From: Candidatus Eisenbacteria bacterium RBG_16_71_46
Lineage (GTDB): Bacteria > Eisenbacteria > RBG-16-71-46
NCBI GenBank assembly: GCA_001780165.1
Contig: MFFQ01000093.1
Span: 6,568-39,273 of the forward strand
Length of the DNA: 32,706 bases
Reading direction: 5' to 3'
In this document: piece by piece, positions 16,788-25,452 of the stretch
Numbering within the stretch: the first letter of the stretch is position 1
Layout: the number at the start of each line of letters is the position of its first letter
The notes under the pieces: generated by a model
Told to the model about the DNA's origin: nothing
Database searches by the model: none
Seen by the model: only the letters and a program-made list of their open reading frames with translations
Position numbers and translations under genes: made by a program

Positions 16788-18419
16788 ATGACCCCATCAG
16801 GGGGGGCTCGTTCGAGCGCGCTGCTGAATTCGGCACTCGCCTTGGTCTTCGCGGCGGGCGCCGCAGCGGCCCAGGGCTACGACCCGGCTCTTCGCTCGCT
16901 CGACCTCGCGCACGACCCGCTGGCTCGCAGCCCGCGCCTGGTCGGGATGGGGCGGCTCACCTGGGTGGTGGACGACCCCCACAATCGGCTCGCGCTCTGG
17001 GACTTCGCCGGCAATCCGACCGGGCTCTACGACGCCGACACCTCCTCGACCTTCGACCTTCGGCCCGCCACTGCATCGCGCTCCGACGTCGCGGATCGCG
17101 CGACGAGCACCGGGAAGGTCGAGGACCAGTTGCGCGCCGGGCGCGATGTCGGGATCGGCTACGAAACGTGGCGCCGGACGTCCCAGGCGAACGCCTACGG
17201 CGCGATCGGGGAATTCCTCGTGCGGCGCTCGGACCAACCGTTCAGCGACGCGTCGGAGCTGCGTAACGAGCTCTCGCTGCCGCGCATGGTCGCCGCGGTC
17301 AGCGGTGGCATGCCATTCGTGCTCTCCAACCGCATGCGGTACGCGCTTCGCGTCCACCTCGGGTCCGAGAAGTCGAACGACGACTACCGGCAGATCGTGA
17401 ACGGTCCGTTCGGCCAGTTGCTCGACCGAGATGGCACGCTCATGGATCCACCCGAGCTGTTCAAGCCCGACCGATACCACACCTCCATCTTCGGCGGGGG
17501 GCTGGCGGCGTCCTACCAGGTCGGCAGGTTGGCGACCGCCGCGATCGGCTACGACCACGTCGGGCATTCGATCAGTGCGGACAACACCGGGCAGCGCTAC
17601 CGGTCCGAGGTCACCGAGCCGCGCGGCTACGACATCGGCCAGGCGACGGTGCTCGGGCGCGTGGGGGACCACTTCGAGTGGGGGGTGGTCGGGAACGGCT
17701 GGACCTCGAGCTCGCAGCAGAACTGGCGGTTCACGATCTCGGCCGGCGTCGGCGGCACGCCGTTCCAGGGTCGCGGCAAGCTGCTCGAACGCAAGGAGGA
17801 GGGATCGAATCTCCGCGCGCGCGCGCGCTGGGTGATCGGTCCGCTCGAGATCGGCGGCGGGCTCAACACCGGCTATCGCAAGATCACCACCACGCCGCCC
17901 GCGCTCGACGACCTCACCTCGTTCAATCACTTCCTCGACGTCCTCTACGACTACGTGAACGCCGACACCATCGCGATCCCCGATAGCGTGGTCGCCAACG
18001 AGAGCCAGGAGCGTCGATGGGAGGGAGGCGGGGGCGTGTCGGTGCGCCTCCCGGGAGACCGCGGGGTGCTCGGAGTCGAATACCACCGCGCCGAAAACCT
18101 GTTCGAGCAGGTGCGCTCGGGCTCGGGGCCCAAGCAGGTGGCGTCGGACGTGCGAGGCGGGCTCGAGTTCGTCTGCAGCCCGGTGCTGCGCGGGCGCCTC
18201 GGGTACATCTACCGCTGGGAGGATCGCGACGAGTTCACGCGGGCCAACGAGTACGTGGGGCACACGCTCACCGGCGGGTTCGGGCTGCGGCCCGCGAAGG
18301 CGAGCTGGACCGTGGAATCCGGCTACGCGATCGAGTGGCTGCAGGCGGATTTCGGCGACCCGGCCACGCCACGAGGCAGCGACCAGAGGCTCGCGCTCCA
18401 GATTCGGTGGGCGTTCTGA
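16788..18419 (+). CDS. Predicted outer-membrane beta-barrel protein, unknown function
   Basis: A 543-residue exported protein. ATG 16788 has the ribosome site AAAGGAG five bases upstream. The signal peptide (ALLNSALALVFAAGAAAAQ) is cleaved near residue 28. The mature chain is rich in alternating polar/hydrophobic strands with aromatic girdles, for example AYGAIGEFLV, MRYALRVHLGSEK, HTSIFGGGLAASYQVG, LEIGGGLNTGYRKI and RLGYIYRWED. It ends in the barrel-like strand LALQIRWAF with a terminal Phe, the signal that BamA recognises. I do not recognise a family. An N-terminal plug-like part (about 30-130) is not barrel-like. It has its own strong promoter upstream and a separate promoter region follows, so it is probably monocistronic. 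It neighbours the TonB/PorV cluster, which suggests envelope transport, but no substrate is indicated. Confidence 0.75.
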   Translation: MTPSGGARSSALLNSALALVFAAGAAAAQGYDPALRSLDLAHDPLARSPRLVGMGRLTWVVDDPHNRLALWDFAGNPTGLYDADTSSTFDLRPATASRSDVADRATSTGKVEDQLRAGRDVGIGYETWRRTSQANAYGAIGEFLVRRSDQPFSDASELRNELSLPRMVAAVSGGMPFVLSNRMRYALRVHLGSEKSNDDYRQIVNGPFGQLLDRDGTLMDPPELFKPDRYHTSIFGGGLAASYQVGRLATAAIGYDHVGHSISADNTGQRYRSEVTEPRGYDIGQATVLGRVGDHFEWGVVGNGWTSSSQQNWRFTISAGVGGTPFQGRGKLLERKEEGSNLRARARWVIGPLEIGGGLNTGYRKITTTPPALDDLTSFNHFLDVLYDYVNADTIAIPDSVVANESQERRWEGGGGVSVRLPGDRGVLGVEYHRAENLFEQVRSGSGPKQVASDVRGGLEFVCSPVLRGRLGYIYRWEDRDEFTRANEYVGHTLTGGFGLRPAKASWTVESGYAIEWLQADFGDPATPRGSDQRLALQIRWAF

Positions 18420-18446
18420 GCGCCCCGCTCCGCGGACAAAAAAGGC

Positions 18447-18476
18447 TTGACACCGCGGGGGCCAGGACCGGATATT
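18447..18476 (+). promoter_or_regulatory. Candidate upstream promoter of the TonB operon
   Basis: Perfect -35 TTGACA (18447-18452) with GATATT (18471-18476) 18 bases downstream. An alternative -10 TATTTA lies two bases later. An A-run just upstream could act as an UP element. Initiation near 18483 would create the long leader of the following operon. Confidence 0.6.
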
Positions 18477-18671
18477 TACTCCCGACTGGGCGTACGGCAC
18501 CGCCGTCCAGGGGCATGCCCGCAGGTGCCTCCGCGCGGTGAAGTCGCCCGCAGCGAAGCCAGTAGCAAACGACGACCTCGACTCTCCCCCCGTGACAGCA
18601 TCGACAGCTGCGTGACGTCCGCGCGATGGAACTAACTGACAGCCGTCAAATGAGTTGTGGTTTGAAATCCG

Positions 18672-18700
18672 TTGACATCGGGCATCCTGCACGTCATCGT
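18672..18700 (+). promoter_or_regulatory. Possible second promoter of the TonB operon
   Basis: A perfect -35 TTGACA (18672-18677) is followed 17 bases later by CATCGT (18695-18700), a weak -10 with three of six matches. If used, the start point near 18707 falls inside the inverted repeat at 18701-18724. Confidence 0.35.
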
Positions 18701-18724
18701 GTGTCGGTTCTGTGAACCGAACAC
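18701..18724 (+). promoter_or_regulatory. Inverted repeat upstream of the TonB receptor start
   Basis: GTGTCGGTTC (18701-18710), loop TGT, then GAACCG, one bulged A, and ACAC: ten base pairs with one bulge. It lies 17 bases before the GGGGAGG ribosome site (18741). It could be a leader hairpin or a dyad operator over the start point of the second promoter. No T-run follows, so it is not a terminator. Confidence 0.55.
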
Positions 18725-18756
18725 CGGACCGTCGCTCCGAGGGGAGGTTGTTCCGC

Positions 18757-21507
18757 ATGATTCATGGTGACAGGCGTTTCGCGGTCGCGTCCCTCGCGCT
18801 CGCCCTCCTGGCGGCGCCCCTGGCGCACGCCCAGCAGCCCCCCGCCGGCGCGACCGGGCGCATCACCGGGAAGGTCATCGAGAAGGGTGGCGGCCCGGTT
18901 CCCTACGCGAACATCATCGTCCTCGGCACGCGCTTCGGTACCATGACCGACGAGAACGGAAACTTCGTCCTGGTCGGAGCGCCGGTGGGCCGGCAGCAGG
19001 TGCAGGTGCAGTCCGTCGCCCATGGCAAGCAGGTGCAGACGGTCACGATCGACGCCGGTCAGACCGTGACGGTCGACTTCGCCTTCGGCGAGGCGAAGGT
19101 GGTGAAGGAGGTCGAAGAGATCGTGGTGACCGCCGAAAAGCGGATCGACACCAAGTCCTCCACGACCAAGCAGTCCATCAGCGCCGAGAAGCTGCGCGAG
19201 CTTCCGGTGGACAACCTCTCCGAGGCGGTGGCGGTCAAGGCCGGCATCGTCGCCCAGGGCGGCGAGTTGCACTTCCGCGGCGGACGGAGCGGCGAGGTGA
19301 AGTTCCAGTTCGACGGCGTCGAGGTCTCCGACCCCCAGTTCGGACGCAATGCCGGCATCGCCAACCTCGCCGTCGCCGGCACCGACATCCTCTCCGGCGG
19401 ATTCGACGCCGAGTACGGCAACGCCCTCTCGGGCATCGTCAGCGTGAGCACGAAAGAAGGCACCGATCGGTTCGGCGGCGAGGTGCGCTGGGACACCGAT
19501 CGCTACGGCGACCCGACCAAGACGTTCGACAACTACGATCGCTTCACCTTCGGCTTCGGCGGACCGACGCCGATCAAGAACCTCACCTATTTCGCCACCT
19601 ACGAAGGCACGTTCCAGGACACCTACTTGCGTACGACGCTCTCCAAGCCGCGTCGCACGCTGCTCGACTTCATCCAGCTCGGCAATCGGCAGAGCAACCA
19701 GGTGAACACCAACTTCAAGCTTGCCTACCGGGCCAACGCGAAGAACAAGGTCACCCTGGAAACCATCAACAACCGTTCGCTCAGCACCCCGTACAACCAC
19801 ATGTGGAGCCGGCAGGGCTACGTTGCCTACACCTTTCCCAGGGACAAGGACGGCAACATCGTCTTGAACTCCGACGGAACCTTGCCCGACGTGAAGTTCG
19901 GCACGTGGACGAGAAATCCGGTGCCCTCGGCCGGTGTCGACGGGTACATCGCGGTCAACATGCCCGACCACGTGCCGACCCTGGAGGACGCCTACCAGCA
20001 GTTCACGGCGGTCTGGACCGACCAGCTCTCTGAGAAGTCGGTGTGGACCACGCGATTGTCGAGCCTGCACTTCGACGCGAAGTCGTCCGTGGGCGGGAAG
20101 GAGCCCTGGGAGTACTGGATCCAGTCGCCCTTCTACTGGAGCGGCAATAACGAGATCGCAGCCGAGAACAACCCCTACTTCGCGACCCACGGCGATTTTC
20201 CGATTTACTTCAACAGCAGCTCGACCAGCTACCTGCTCAAGAGCGATTTCTCCACGCGCCGATGGAAGCAGCACCAGGTCAAGTCCGGCATCGACGTCAA
20301 GTACAATCGGTCGCAGAACCTGAGCCTGACGCTGCCGAACGCCGAGACCAACGGGCTGCCGGGCGGCTCGCGCTCCGACTACGTCAACTACAATCCCGAG
20401 GGCGCCGCGTACGTCCAGGACCGCTGGGAATTCGAGGGACTGGTGCTGAACGCGGGTCTGCGCTACGACCTGTTCACGCCCGGCCTGCAGATCCCGCTCG
20501 CCGACCTGCGCAGCGGCAAGCGCTACAAGCAGCAGTTCAGCCCACGGCTCGGGATCGCCTACCCGATCTCCGACCGGGACGTGCTGAGCTTCCATTACGG
20601 CTGGACCTATCAAACCCCGGCACGCAACGTGATCTTCGAGAACCGCGGCGTGAATACCAGCGTGACGACGCGCGGCAACCCGGACATCGAGCCCGAGACC
20701 AACATCTCCTACCAGGCCGGTGTTCAGCACCTCTTCTCGCGCGACGTGTCGGGGCAGTTCTCGGTGTTCTTCAAGGACATCTACGGCCTGATCACGACCC
20801 GCCAGGATCGCGACGAATTCGGCAATCTGATCAACGTGTACTACAACGGCGACTACGCCAGCTCGCGCGGATTCGAGGCCAGCCTCTCGAAGAGCTTCAG
20901 CCACAAGTTCTCGGCCGAGATCAACTACACGTTCTCGCTGGCCACGGGCGTGGCGTCAGACCCCAACGAGGCGCTGCAGTTCTTCAACGGCGGCCGGCTC
21001 TATCTGCCGATCTCGGAAAAGCCGCTCGACTGGGACCAGCGGCACACCGTGAGCCTGCAGGCAGTGGTGCGCGATCCCGGCCGCTGGGGCTTCCGCATGC
21101 TCTGGACCTACGGCTCGGGCTTCCCCTTCACGCCGGCATTCCGAAACGACCGCCGCCCCGATCCCGAGCTCGACAATTCGCGGCGCCTCCCGTCGCAGGC
21201 CCGCCTCACGGTCGACGGCGACAAGTTCTACCGGATCTGGGGACAGAACGTGACCCTGTTCGTGGACGCGCGCAACGTGCTCGACGCGAAGAACATCAAC
21301 ACGCTGACGGTCGGGGGCTTCCCCAATCCGTTCGTCAATACGGCGGGCGACGACTACACGATCTACTACACCGAAACCGGGCGCGCCGGTGGCGCCTACC
21401 TCCAGGATGTCAACGGCGACAACGTGCTCGACTGGGTGCCCGTGAAAGATCCGCGAATCTTCGAAGAGGGCCGCAACGTTCGAGTCGGCGTCAGTGTCAG
21501 CTTCTGA
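18757..21507 (+). CDS. TonB-dependent outer-membrane receptor with carboxypeptidase-like N-domain
   Basis: A 916-residue outer-membrane gate that would import or handle a ligand using TonB energy. ATG 18757 has GGGGAGG nine bases upstream. The signal peptide ends at AHA (about residue 25). A CarboxypepD_reg-like beta domain follows (about 33-115, GRITGKVIEKGGGPVPYANIIVLGT...GTMTDENGNFVLVGAP). EEIVVTAEKR then leads into the plug (about 125-250, with FRGGRSGEVKFQFDGVEVSDP and YGNALSGIVSVSTKEG). The 22-strand barrel fills the rest and ends in VRVGVSVSF with a terminal Phe. The N-terminal extension is like that of SusC/RagA proteins and of other FCB-type receptors, but no SusD-like lipoprotein follows. 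Instead, a sorting-domain protein begins 22 bases downstream. The ligand is unknown. Confidence 0.9.
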   Translation: MIHGDRRFAVASLALALLAAPLAHAQQPPAGATGRITGKVIEKGGGPVPYANIIVLGTRFGTMTDENGNFVLVGAPVGRQQVQVQSVAHGKQVQTVTIDAGQTVTVDFAFGEAKVVKEVEEIVVTAEKRIDTKSSTTKQSISAEKLRELPVDNLSEAVAVKAGIVAQGGELHFRGGRSGEVKFQFDGVEVSDPQFGRNAGIANLAVAGTDILSGGFDAEYGNALSGIVSVSTKEGTDRFGGEVRWDTDRYGDPTKTFDNYDRFTFGFGGPTPIKNLTYFATYEGTFQDTYLRTTLSKPRRTLLDFIQLGNRQSNQVNTNFKLAYRANAKNKVTLETINNRSLSTPYNHMWSRQGYVAYTFPRDKDGNIVLNSDGTLPDVKFGTWTRNPVPSAGVDGYIAVNMPDHVPTLEDAYQQFTAVWTDQLSEKSVWTTRLSSLHFDAKSSVGGKEPWEYWIQSPFYWSGNNEIAAENNPYFATHGDFPIYFNSSSTSYLLKSDFSTRRWKQHQVKSGIDVKYNRSQNLSLTLPNAETNGLPGGSRSDYVNYNPEGAAYVQDRWEFEGLVLNAGLRYDLFTPGLQIPLADLRSGKRYKQQFSPRLGIAYPISDRDVLSFHYGWTYQTPARNVIFENRGVNTSVTTRGNPDIEPETNISYQAGVQHLFSRDVSGQFSVFFKDIYGLITTRQDRDEFGNLINVYYNGDYASSRGFEASLSKSFSHKFSAEINYTFSLATGVASDPNEALQFFNGGRLYLPISEKPLDWDQRHTVSLQAVVRDPGRWGFRMLWTYGSGFPFTPAFRNDRRPDPELDNSRRLPSQARLTVDGDKFYRIWGQNVTLFVDARNVLDAKNINTLTVGGFPNPFVNTAGDDYTIYYTETGRAGGAYLQDVNGDNVLDWVPVKDPRIFEEGRNVRVGVSVSF

Positions 21508-21529
21508 TCGACCGGAGGAGCGAGGGAGC

Positions 21530-24433
21530 ATGTCCAGAGCGATGGCGTGGATGCCGGGGGTGGTGACCGCGGCCGTGCTGGTCACGGGGGCCCTGCCCGG
21601 CGCGGCGCGGGCCGCGATGAAGGAGCCTTCGGTCGACGGCATCGACGCGCAGGCGCTGCAGGAGATCGAGTCCACGTTCAAGGGGCGTTTCGGGAACGAG
21701 CGCGTGAGCCCGATGGCGATCCCCGACGTCTTCGGCCCCGGGGCGGTGCTCAATGTCGGCAACGTCTGGATGAAGGTCACCAACTTCGGCATCATCGGCA
21801 ACCCGTTCACCAACGTGTCGAGCGATCCGTCCGGACAATGGCCCGGCGCGTCGTCCATCGAGTACCTCAACGCAATCGCGCTCGCGGTGGGGGCGGTGAA
21901 TCCGACCGCCACCGATCCCAACGCGAAGCGGCGGGTGAGCTTCTCGACCGAGTGGCGCCCGGCGACGCTCAACGCGGAAGACCGGATGTACCGCGCCTAC
22001 GACGGCATCATCAACGGCCTGCGTTTCGCGAACGACGATGGTGACAAGGCTCTGGACAACACGCCGCGCATCGACGAGGACTTTCTCGACGGCCACGACA
22101 ACGACGGCGACGGCAAGATCGACGAAGACCACGCGGCGCTCGGACAGCAGCTCTGGTCGTGCGTGATCCGTGACGACACGCCCGAGGCGGTCGCGGTGGT
22201 GCGGGCGGAGAAGCACGTTCCGCTCGGGCTCGAGGTGCGACAGAAGGCCTGGGCCTATTCGATCCCCGGGTTCACCGACTTCAACGTCATCGAATGGAGC
22301 ATCTACAACCGCTCGGGACACACGCTGGACAGCGTCGTGGTCGGCGGCATCGTGGACATGGACGTCGGCCCCAACGACATCTCCAACTACTTTCAGGACG
22401 ATTTCGACATCCCGCAGTATCCCAACGGCGCCTTCAGTTTTCCGTTGAGCGCGACCGACAAGCGGAGGCAGGCCCCGAACGCGCTCCAACCCGGTCCGCT
22501 GTGCACCCGGCTGAACCTCAGGGTCAACGGCTTCAGCATCGCCGACGACGACGGGGACAAGGGCAGGACGAACGGGGTGCCGACGCTGCTGCTCTTCGAC
22601 CACACGATCGATCCCCTCGGGGAGAGCGGTCCCGCGCGGGTCGGCTTCCGCGCCTTTCGTTCGTTCACCGTCGGAACCCCCTACGTGCAGGGCGGCAACC
22701 CGACCATCGACCAGCAGCGCTACGAGCTGATGACCAGCCAGGAGAACCTCGATCCGGAGTCGGGCTTCATCAATGCTCCGCTCGGGGACCAGAAGGGCGA
22801 CTACGCCCAATGGTGGTCGGTCGGCCCGTGGCTCAACGTCCCCGACGGCGGGTTGATCACCGTGACGATCGGCTTCAGCGTGAGCCTCGGCAGTTACCGC
22901 GACAAGGTGCTCTACCCGCTCGACTACCTGAGCTTCCGCGCGGACACGAGCAGCTCGCAGGCCCGCGACGGGCTCATCGCCAAGTACCCTTCCCTCTCCA
23001 CCGCGCTCTCGGGCCAGCAGGCATTCGAGGGGATCTGGGAGCAGCGCGACTGGGACCCGTTGACAGACTTTCACGGCCGCGAGACGGCGCTCAGAAACCC
23101 TCCCGGCGCCCAGATCACGTTCAAGGGTGACTGCCGCGACGAGCAGATCGGCAACCAGCGCCAGATCACCAGCGACAAGTACACGTGGTTCGATTTCGAC
23201 TGCGACTACTGCACCGGCGTGTGGGTGTCCGCGACCCAGACCGGCCTGTTCCACAAGACCTGGAACGCCGAGGCGCCGCCGCCGAACCCGAACCTGAACG
23301 TCTCGGTCAGCTACAACTACAGCGACAACCCGGATCGCAACGATCCGCGGGGCGTCGTGGCGGCCGGCGACCGCACCGTCACGCTCGCCTGGGACAATCT
23401 GTCCGAAACCACGGCCGATCCCAAGAGCAGCTGGTTCGACCAGCGCGGATACAAGATCTGGAAGGTGGCGAACTGGACGCGGCCCGTGGGCTCGCCGGGT
23501 CCGGGAGAGGATGACTGGTCGCTGATCGGAGAGTATCGAAAGTTCGACCAACGCCGGCCGGACGGCACCCCGATTCCGGACAACAGGTACGAACGCGCTC
23601 CCCAAGACACGGTCTGCCCCCGGGTGTTCATCCCGAACTACTACAACCCGGCCACCGGCAAGACCGATACGGCGACGGTCGAGATCTGCCTCAATCGAGG
23701 CGATCTCTGGGACCGCCAGACCGGCGACATCATCCGGCCCGATCCCAACGTGCCGTGCGTCCCCGACACGATCCCGACGAACTGCCGGCGCGCGGTCGGC
23801 TCTCTGGTCGGATCGAGCAACCCGCTGAAGCCCGATACGGTCACCGTCTATCCGATCGGACGCTATCGCTACGTGGATCGCGAGGTGAAGAACGGCTTCA
23901 TCTACTTCTATTCCGTCACCGCCTTCGATTCGACCGGCATCGGGGCGACCATGGTCGAACTCAGCGGACGCCGCAGCGCGGTCGAAGCCGAGGGGGTCGT
24001 GCCGCAGGCGGCCACCCGGAACACGAAGCAGGTGTGGGTGGTGCCGAATCCTTACCGCGGCGTGGCGAATATCCAGGAGCGCTCCTCGTCGTGGGATCTC
24101 ACGCCCAACGCCTCGGATCCCACGGGGACGCACGTCGACTTCATGGGATTGCCGACGGGACGCTGGACGATCCGGATCTACACGGTTTCGGGGGACCGGG
24201 TGGCGGAAATCCACTCGGATGACCCGGTGAACGAATCCGTCCGCGCGCCGGTCACCGACGACCAAGGTGTCACGCGGCCGGGGTACAACCGGCAACAGGA
24301 CAACCCCAACGATGGCCAGGCGCGATGGAACCTGATCTCCCGCAACGGCCAGGACATCGTCAGCGGCATCTACCTGTTCACCGTCGAGTCACAGCTGGGG
24401 ACCCAGCGCGGAAAGTTCGTCGTCATTCGCTAG
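21530..24433 (+). CDS. Large secreted protein with FN3-like region and type IX-like sorting domain
   Basis: A 967-residue exported protein. ATG 21530 follows GGAGGAG by nine bases and the receptor stop by 22. The signal peptide ends near residue 28 (GAARA). Asp-rich loops like those of EF-hand or thrombospondin-3 calcium sites occur at about 169-202 (NDDGDKALD, DGHDNDGDGKIDEDH) and 338-349 (DDDGDKGRT). Several Cys clusters in the middle (CDYC, about 560, and later) may form disulfides. A fibronectin-III-like region is suggested at about 615-810 (RTVTLAWDN, GYKIWKV, FIYFYSVTAFDS). The last ~130 residues begin at VWVVPNPYRG, continue through WTIRIYTVSGDRVAEI and IVSGIYLFTVES, and end GKFVVIR: the FlgD-like/type IX C-terminal sorting pattern. 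It is therefore probably surface-attached or secreted. No catalytic motif was recognised. Confidence 0.82.
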   Translation: MSRAMAWMPGVVTAAVLVTGALPGAARAAMKEPSVDGIDAQALQEIESTFKGRFGNERVSPMAIPDVFGPGAVLNVGNVWMKVTNFGIIGNPFTNVSSDPSGQWPGASSIEYLNAIALAVGAVNPTATDPNAKRRVSFSTEWRPATLNAEDRMYRAYDGIINGLRFANDDGDKALDNTPRIDEDFLDGHDNDGDGKIDEDHAALGQQLWSCVIRDDTPEAVAVVRAEKHVPLGLEVRQKAWAYSIPGFTDFNVIEWSIYNRSGHTLDSVVVGGIVDMDVGPNDISNYFQDDFDIPQYPNGAFSFPLSATDKRRQAPNALQPGPLCTRLNLRVNGFSIADDDGDKGRTNGVPTLLLFDHTIDPLGESGPARVGFRAFRSFTVGTPYVQGGNPTIDQQRYELMTSQENLDPESGFINAPLGDQKGDYAQWWSVGPWLNVPDGGLITVTIGFSVSLGSYRDKVLYPLDYLSFRADTSSSQARDGLIAKYPSLSTALSGQQAFEGIWEQRDWDPLTDFHGRETALRNPPGAQITFKGDCRDEQIGNQRQITSDKYTWFDFDCDYCTGVWVSATQTGLFHKTWNAEAPPPNPNLNVSVSYNYSDNPDRNDPRGVVAAGDRTVTLAWDNLSETTADPKSSWFDQRGYKIWKVANWTRPVGSPGPGEDDWSLIGEYRKFDQRRPDGTPIPDNRYERAPQDTVCPRVFIPNYYNPATGKTDTATVEICLNRGDLWDRQTGDIIRPDPNVPCVPDTIPTNCRRAVGSLVGSSNPLKPDTVTVYPIGRYRYVDREVKNGFIYFYSVTAFDSTGIGATMVELSGRRSAVEAEGVVPQAATRNTKQVWVVPNPYRGVANIQERSSSWDLTPNASDPTGTHVDFMGLPTGRWTIRIYTVSGDRVAEIHSDDPVNESVRAPVTDDQGVTRPGYNRQQDNPNDGQARWNLISRNGQDIVSGIYLFTVESQLGTQRGKFVVIR

Positions 24434-24455
24434 TGACATGCGAAGGAGGAAGGGC

Positions 24456-25409
24456 GTGAGAAAGATCATCGCGGCCGGGTGCCTGGCGGGGATGCTCGTC
24501 CCCGGGATCGCAGGAGCCGCCAACATCTTCGAAAAGGTGGGGACCTTCGACGGGCAGTTCCTGAAGATCGGCGTCGGCGCCCGTGCGTCCGCCATGGGAG
24601 GCGCGTTCGTCGGCGTCGCCGACGATGCCTCGGCGGTGTTCTGGAATGCCGCCGGCATCGCGCGCATCGATCCCGACAAGTCGGAGCTTTCGCTCAACCA
24701 CGCCAGCTGGCCCGCGGAACTGTCGTTCGACCAGGTTGGGTACGTGTTCCATCTCAAGCAGATCCCCGGGGCCTTCGCCGTCCACGCCCGCTCCCTGTCC
24801 ATGGACCCGATGGTCGAAACCACCGCGTATCAGCCCGATCCCCTGGTCGGCACGGGGCGCACGTTCGACGCCGGGATGCTGGCCGCCGGGGTGACCTACG
24901 CCCGCTCGTTCACCGACAAGTTCAGCGCCGGAGTGACGGGGAACTTCATCCACGAGGGGCTGGCGGAATACTCGAATCAGACCTTCTCGTTCGACGTCGG
25001 CACGCTCTATGACGTCGGAACGCTGGGAATGAAGATCGGCATGGCGATCTCGAACATCGGCTCCCAGATCAAGTTCATCGAACGGGAGGCGAAGATTCCG
25101 GCGATCTTCCGCGTCGGCACGTCGGCCGTGATTCTCCAGTCCTCCGATCAGAAGCTCATCGGCTCGTTCGAATTCTCCCACCCGCCCGACAACGCGGAGC
25201 GCCTGAACGTCGGCGCGGAATACGCGTTCCGCAAGTTCGCGTTTTTCCGGGGCGGTTACAACATCAACTACGACTCGGAAGGAGTCGCGGGCGGGGTGGG
25301 CTTCCACTTCCCGGTATCGGTGGCCGGTCAGGCCGATCTCGACTACGCCTATACCGACATGAAGGACCTGGGAGGGTCGCACCGCGTCTCACTGCGATTC
25401 CTGTTCTAG
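24456..25409 (+). CDS. PorV/PorQ-family outer-membrane barrel protein
   Basis: A 317-residue protein of the PorV (type IX secretion) / FadL-like barrel group. GTG 24456 is preferred over ATG 24438 because AGGAGG (24444-24449) lies six bases before it, whereas the ATG would place the ribosome site inside the gene. The signal peptide ends near residue 21 (GIAGA). The diagnostic start of the mature protein is FLKIGVGARASAMGGAFVGVADDASAVFWNAAGIAR, followed by repeated barrel strands and the closing VSLRFLF. In known type IX systems PorV shuttles folded cargo carrying the C-terminal domain to the attachment complex. Here it is directly downstream of exactly such a cargo-like gene, which supports a functional pair. 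No PorU sortase or PorK/L/M/N motor gene lies in the window. Confidence 0.85.
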   Translation: MRKIIAAGCLAGMLVPGIAGAANIFEKVGTFDGQFLKIGVGARASAMGGAFVGVADDASAVFWNAAGIARIDPDKSELSLNHASWPAELSFDQVGYVFHLKQIPGAFAVHARSLSMDPMVETTAYQPDPLVGTGRTFDAGMLAAGVTYARSFTDKFSAGVTGNFIHEGLAEYSNQTFSFDVGTLYDVGTLGMKIGMAISNIGSQIKFIEREAKIPAIFRVGTSAVILQSSDQKLIGSFEFSHPPDNAERLNVGAEYAFRKFAFFRGGYNINYDSEGVAGGVGFHFPVSVAGQADLDYAYTDMKDLGGSHRVSLRFLF

Positions 25410-25452
25410 AAAGGTCCGAACGACCCCGCGAGCAGCGCGTTCAGCTTCGTAC

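Larger units (their letters stand above)
18420..18756 (+). other. Intergenic leader region, 337 bases, before the TonB operon
   Basis: No protein gene is credible here. It begins with an A-run (ACAAAAAAGG) next to a TTGACA box, and contains a second TTGACA 225 bases further on, an inner palindrome GGGCATGCCC, and a strong inverted repeat at 18701-18724 before the ribosome site. The region is less GC-rich near 18630-18680 than its surroundings. If transcription begins at the first promoter the transcript has a leader of about 270 bases, long enough to hold a regulatory RNA, but I could not match it to a known riboswitch. Confidence 0.6.

Noticed and set aside
18480-18700. Cobalamin or other known riboswitch before the TonB receptor
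   Set aside because: The segment GAAGCCAGTAGC recalls part of a B12 element, but the B12 box and the rest of the conserved core are absent.
21497-24295. A 932-codon minus-strand open frame opposite the secreted sorting-domain gene
   Set aside because: The plus-strand protein has a signal peptide, ribosome site and sorting domain. The minus frame is rich in Val, Arg, Asp and His as expected for a shadow.
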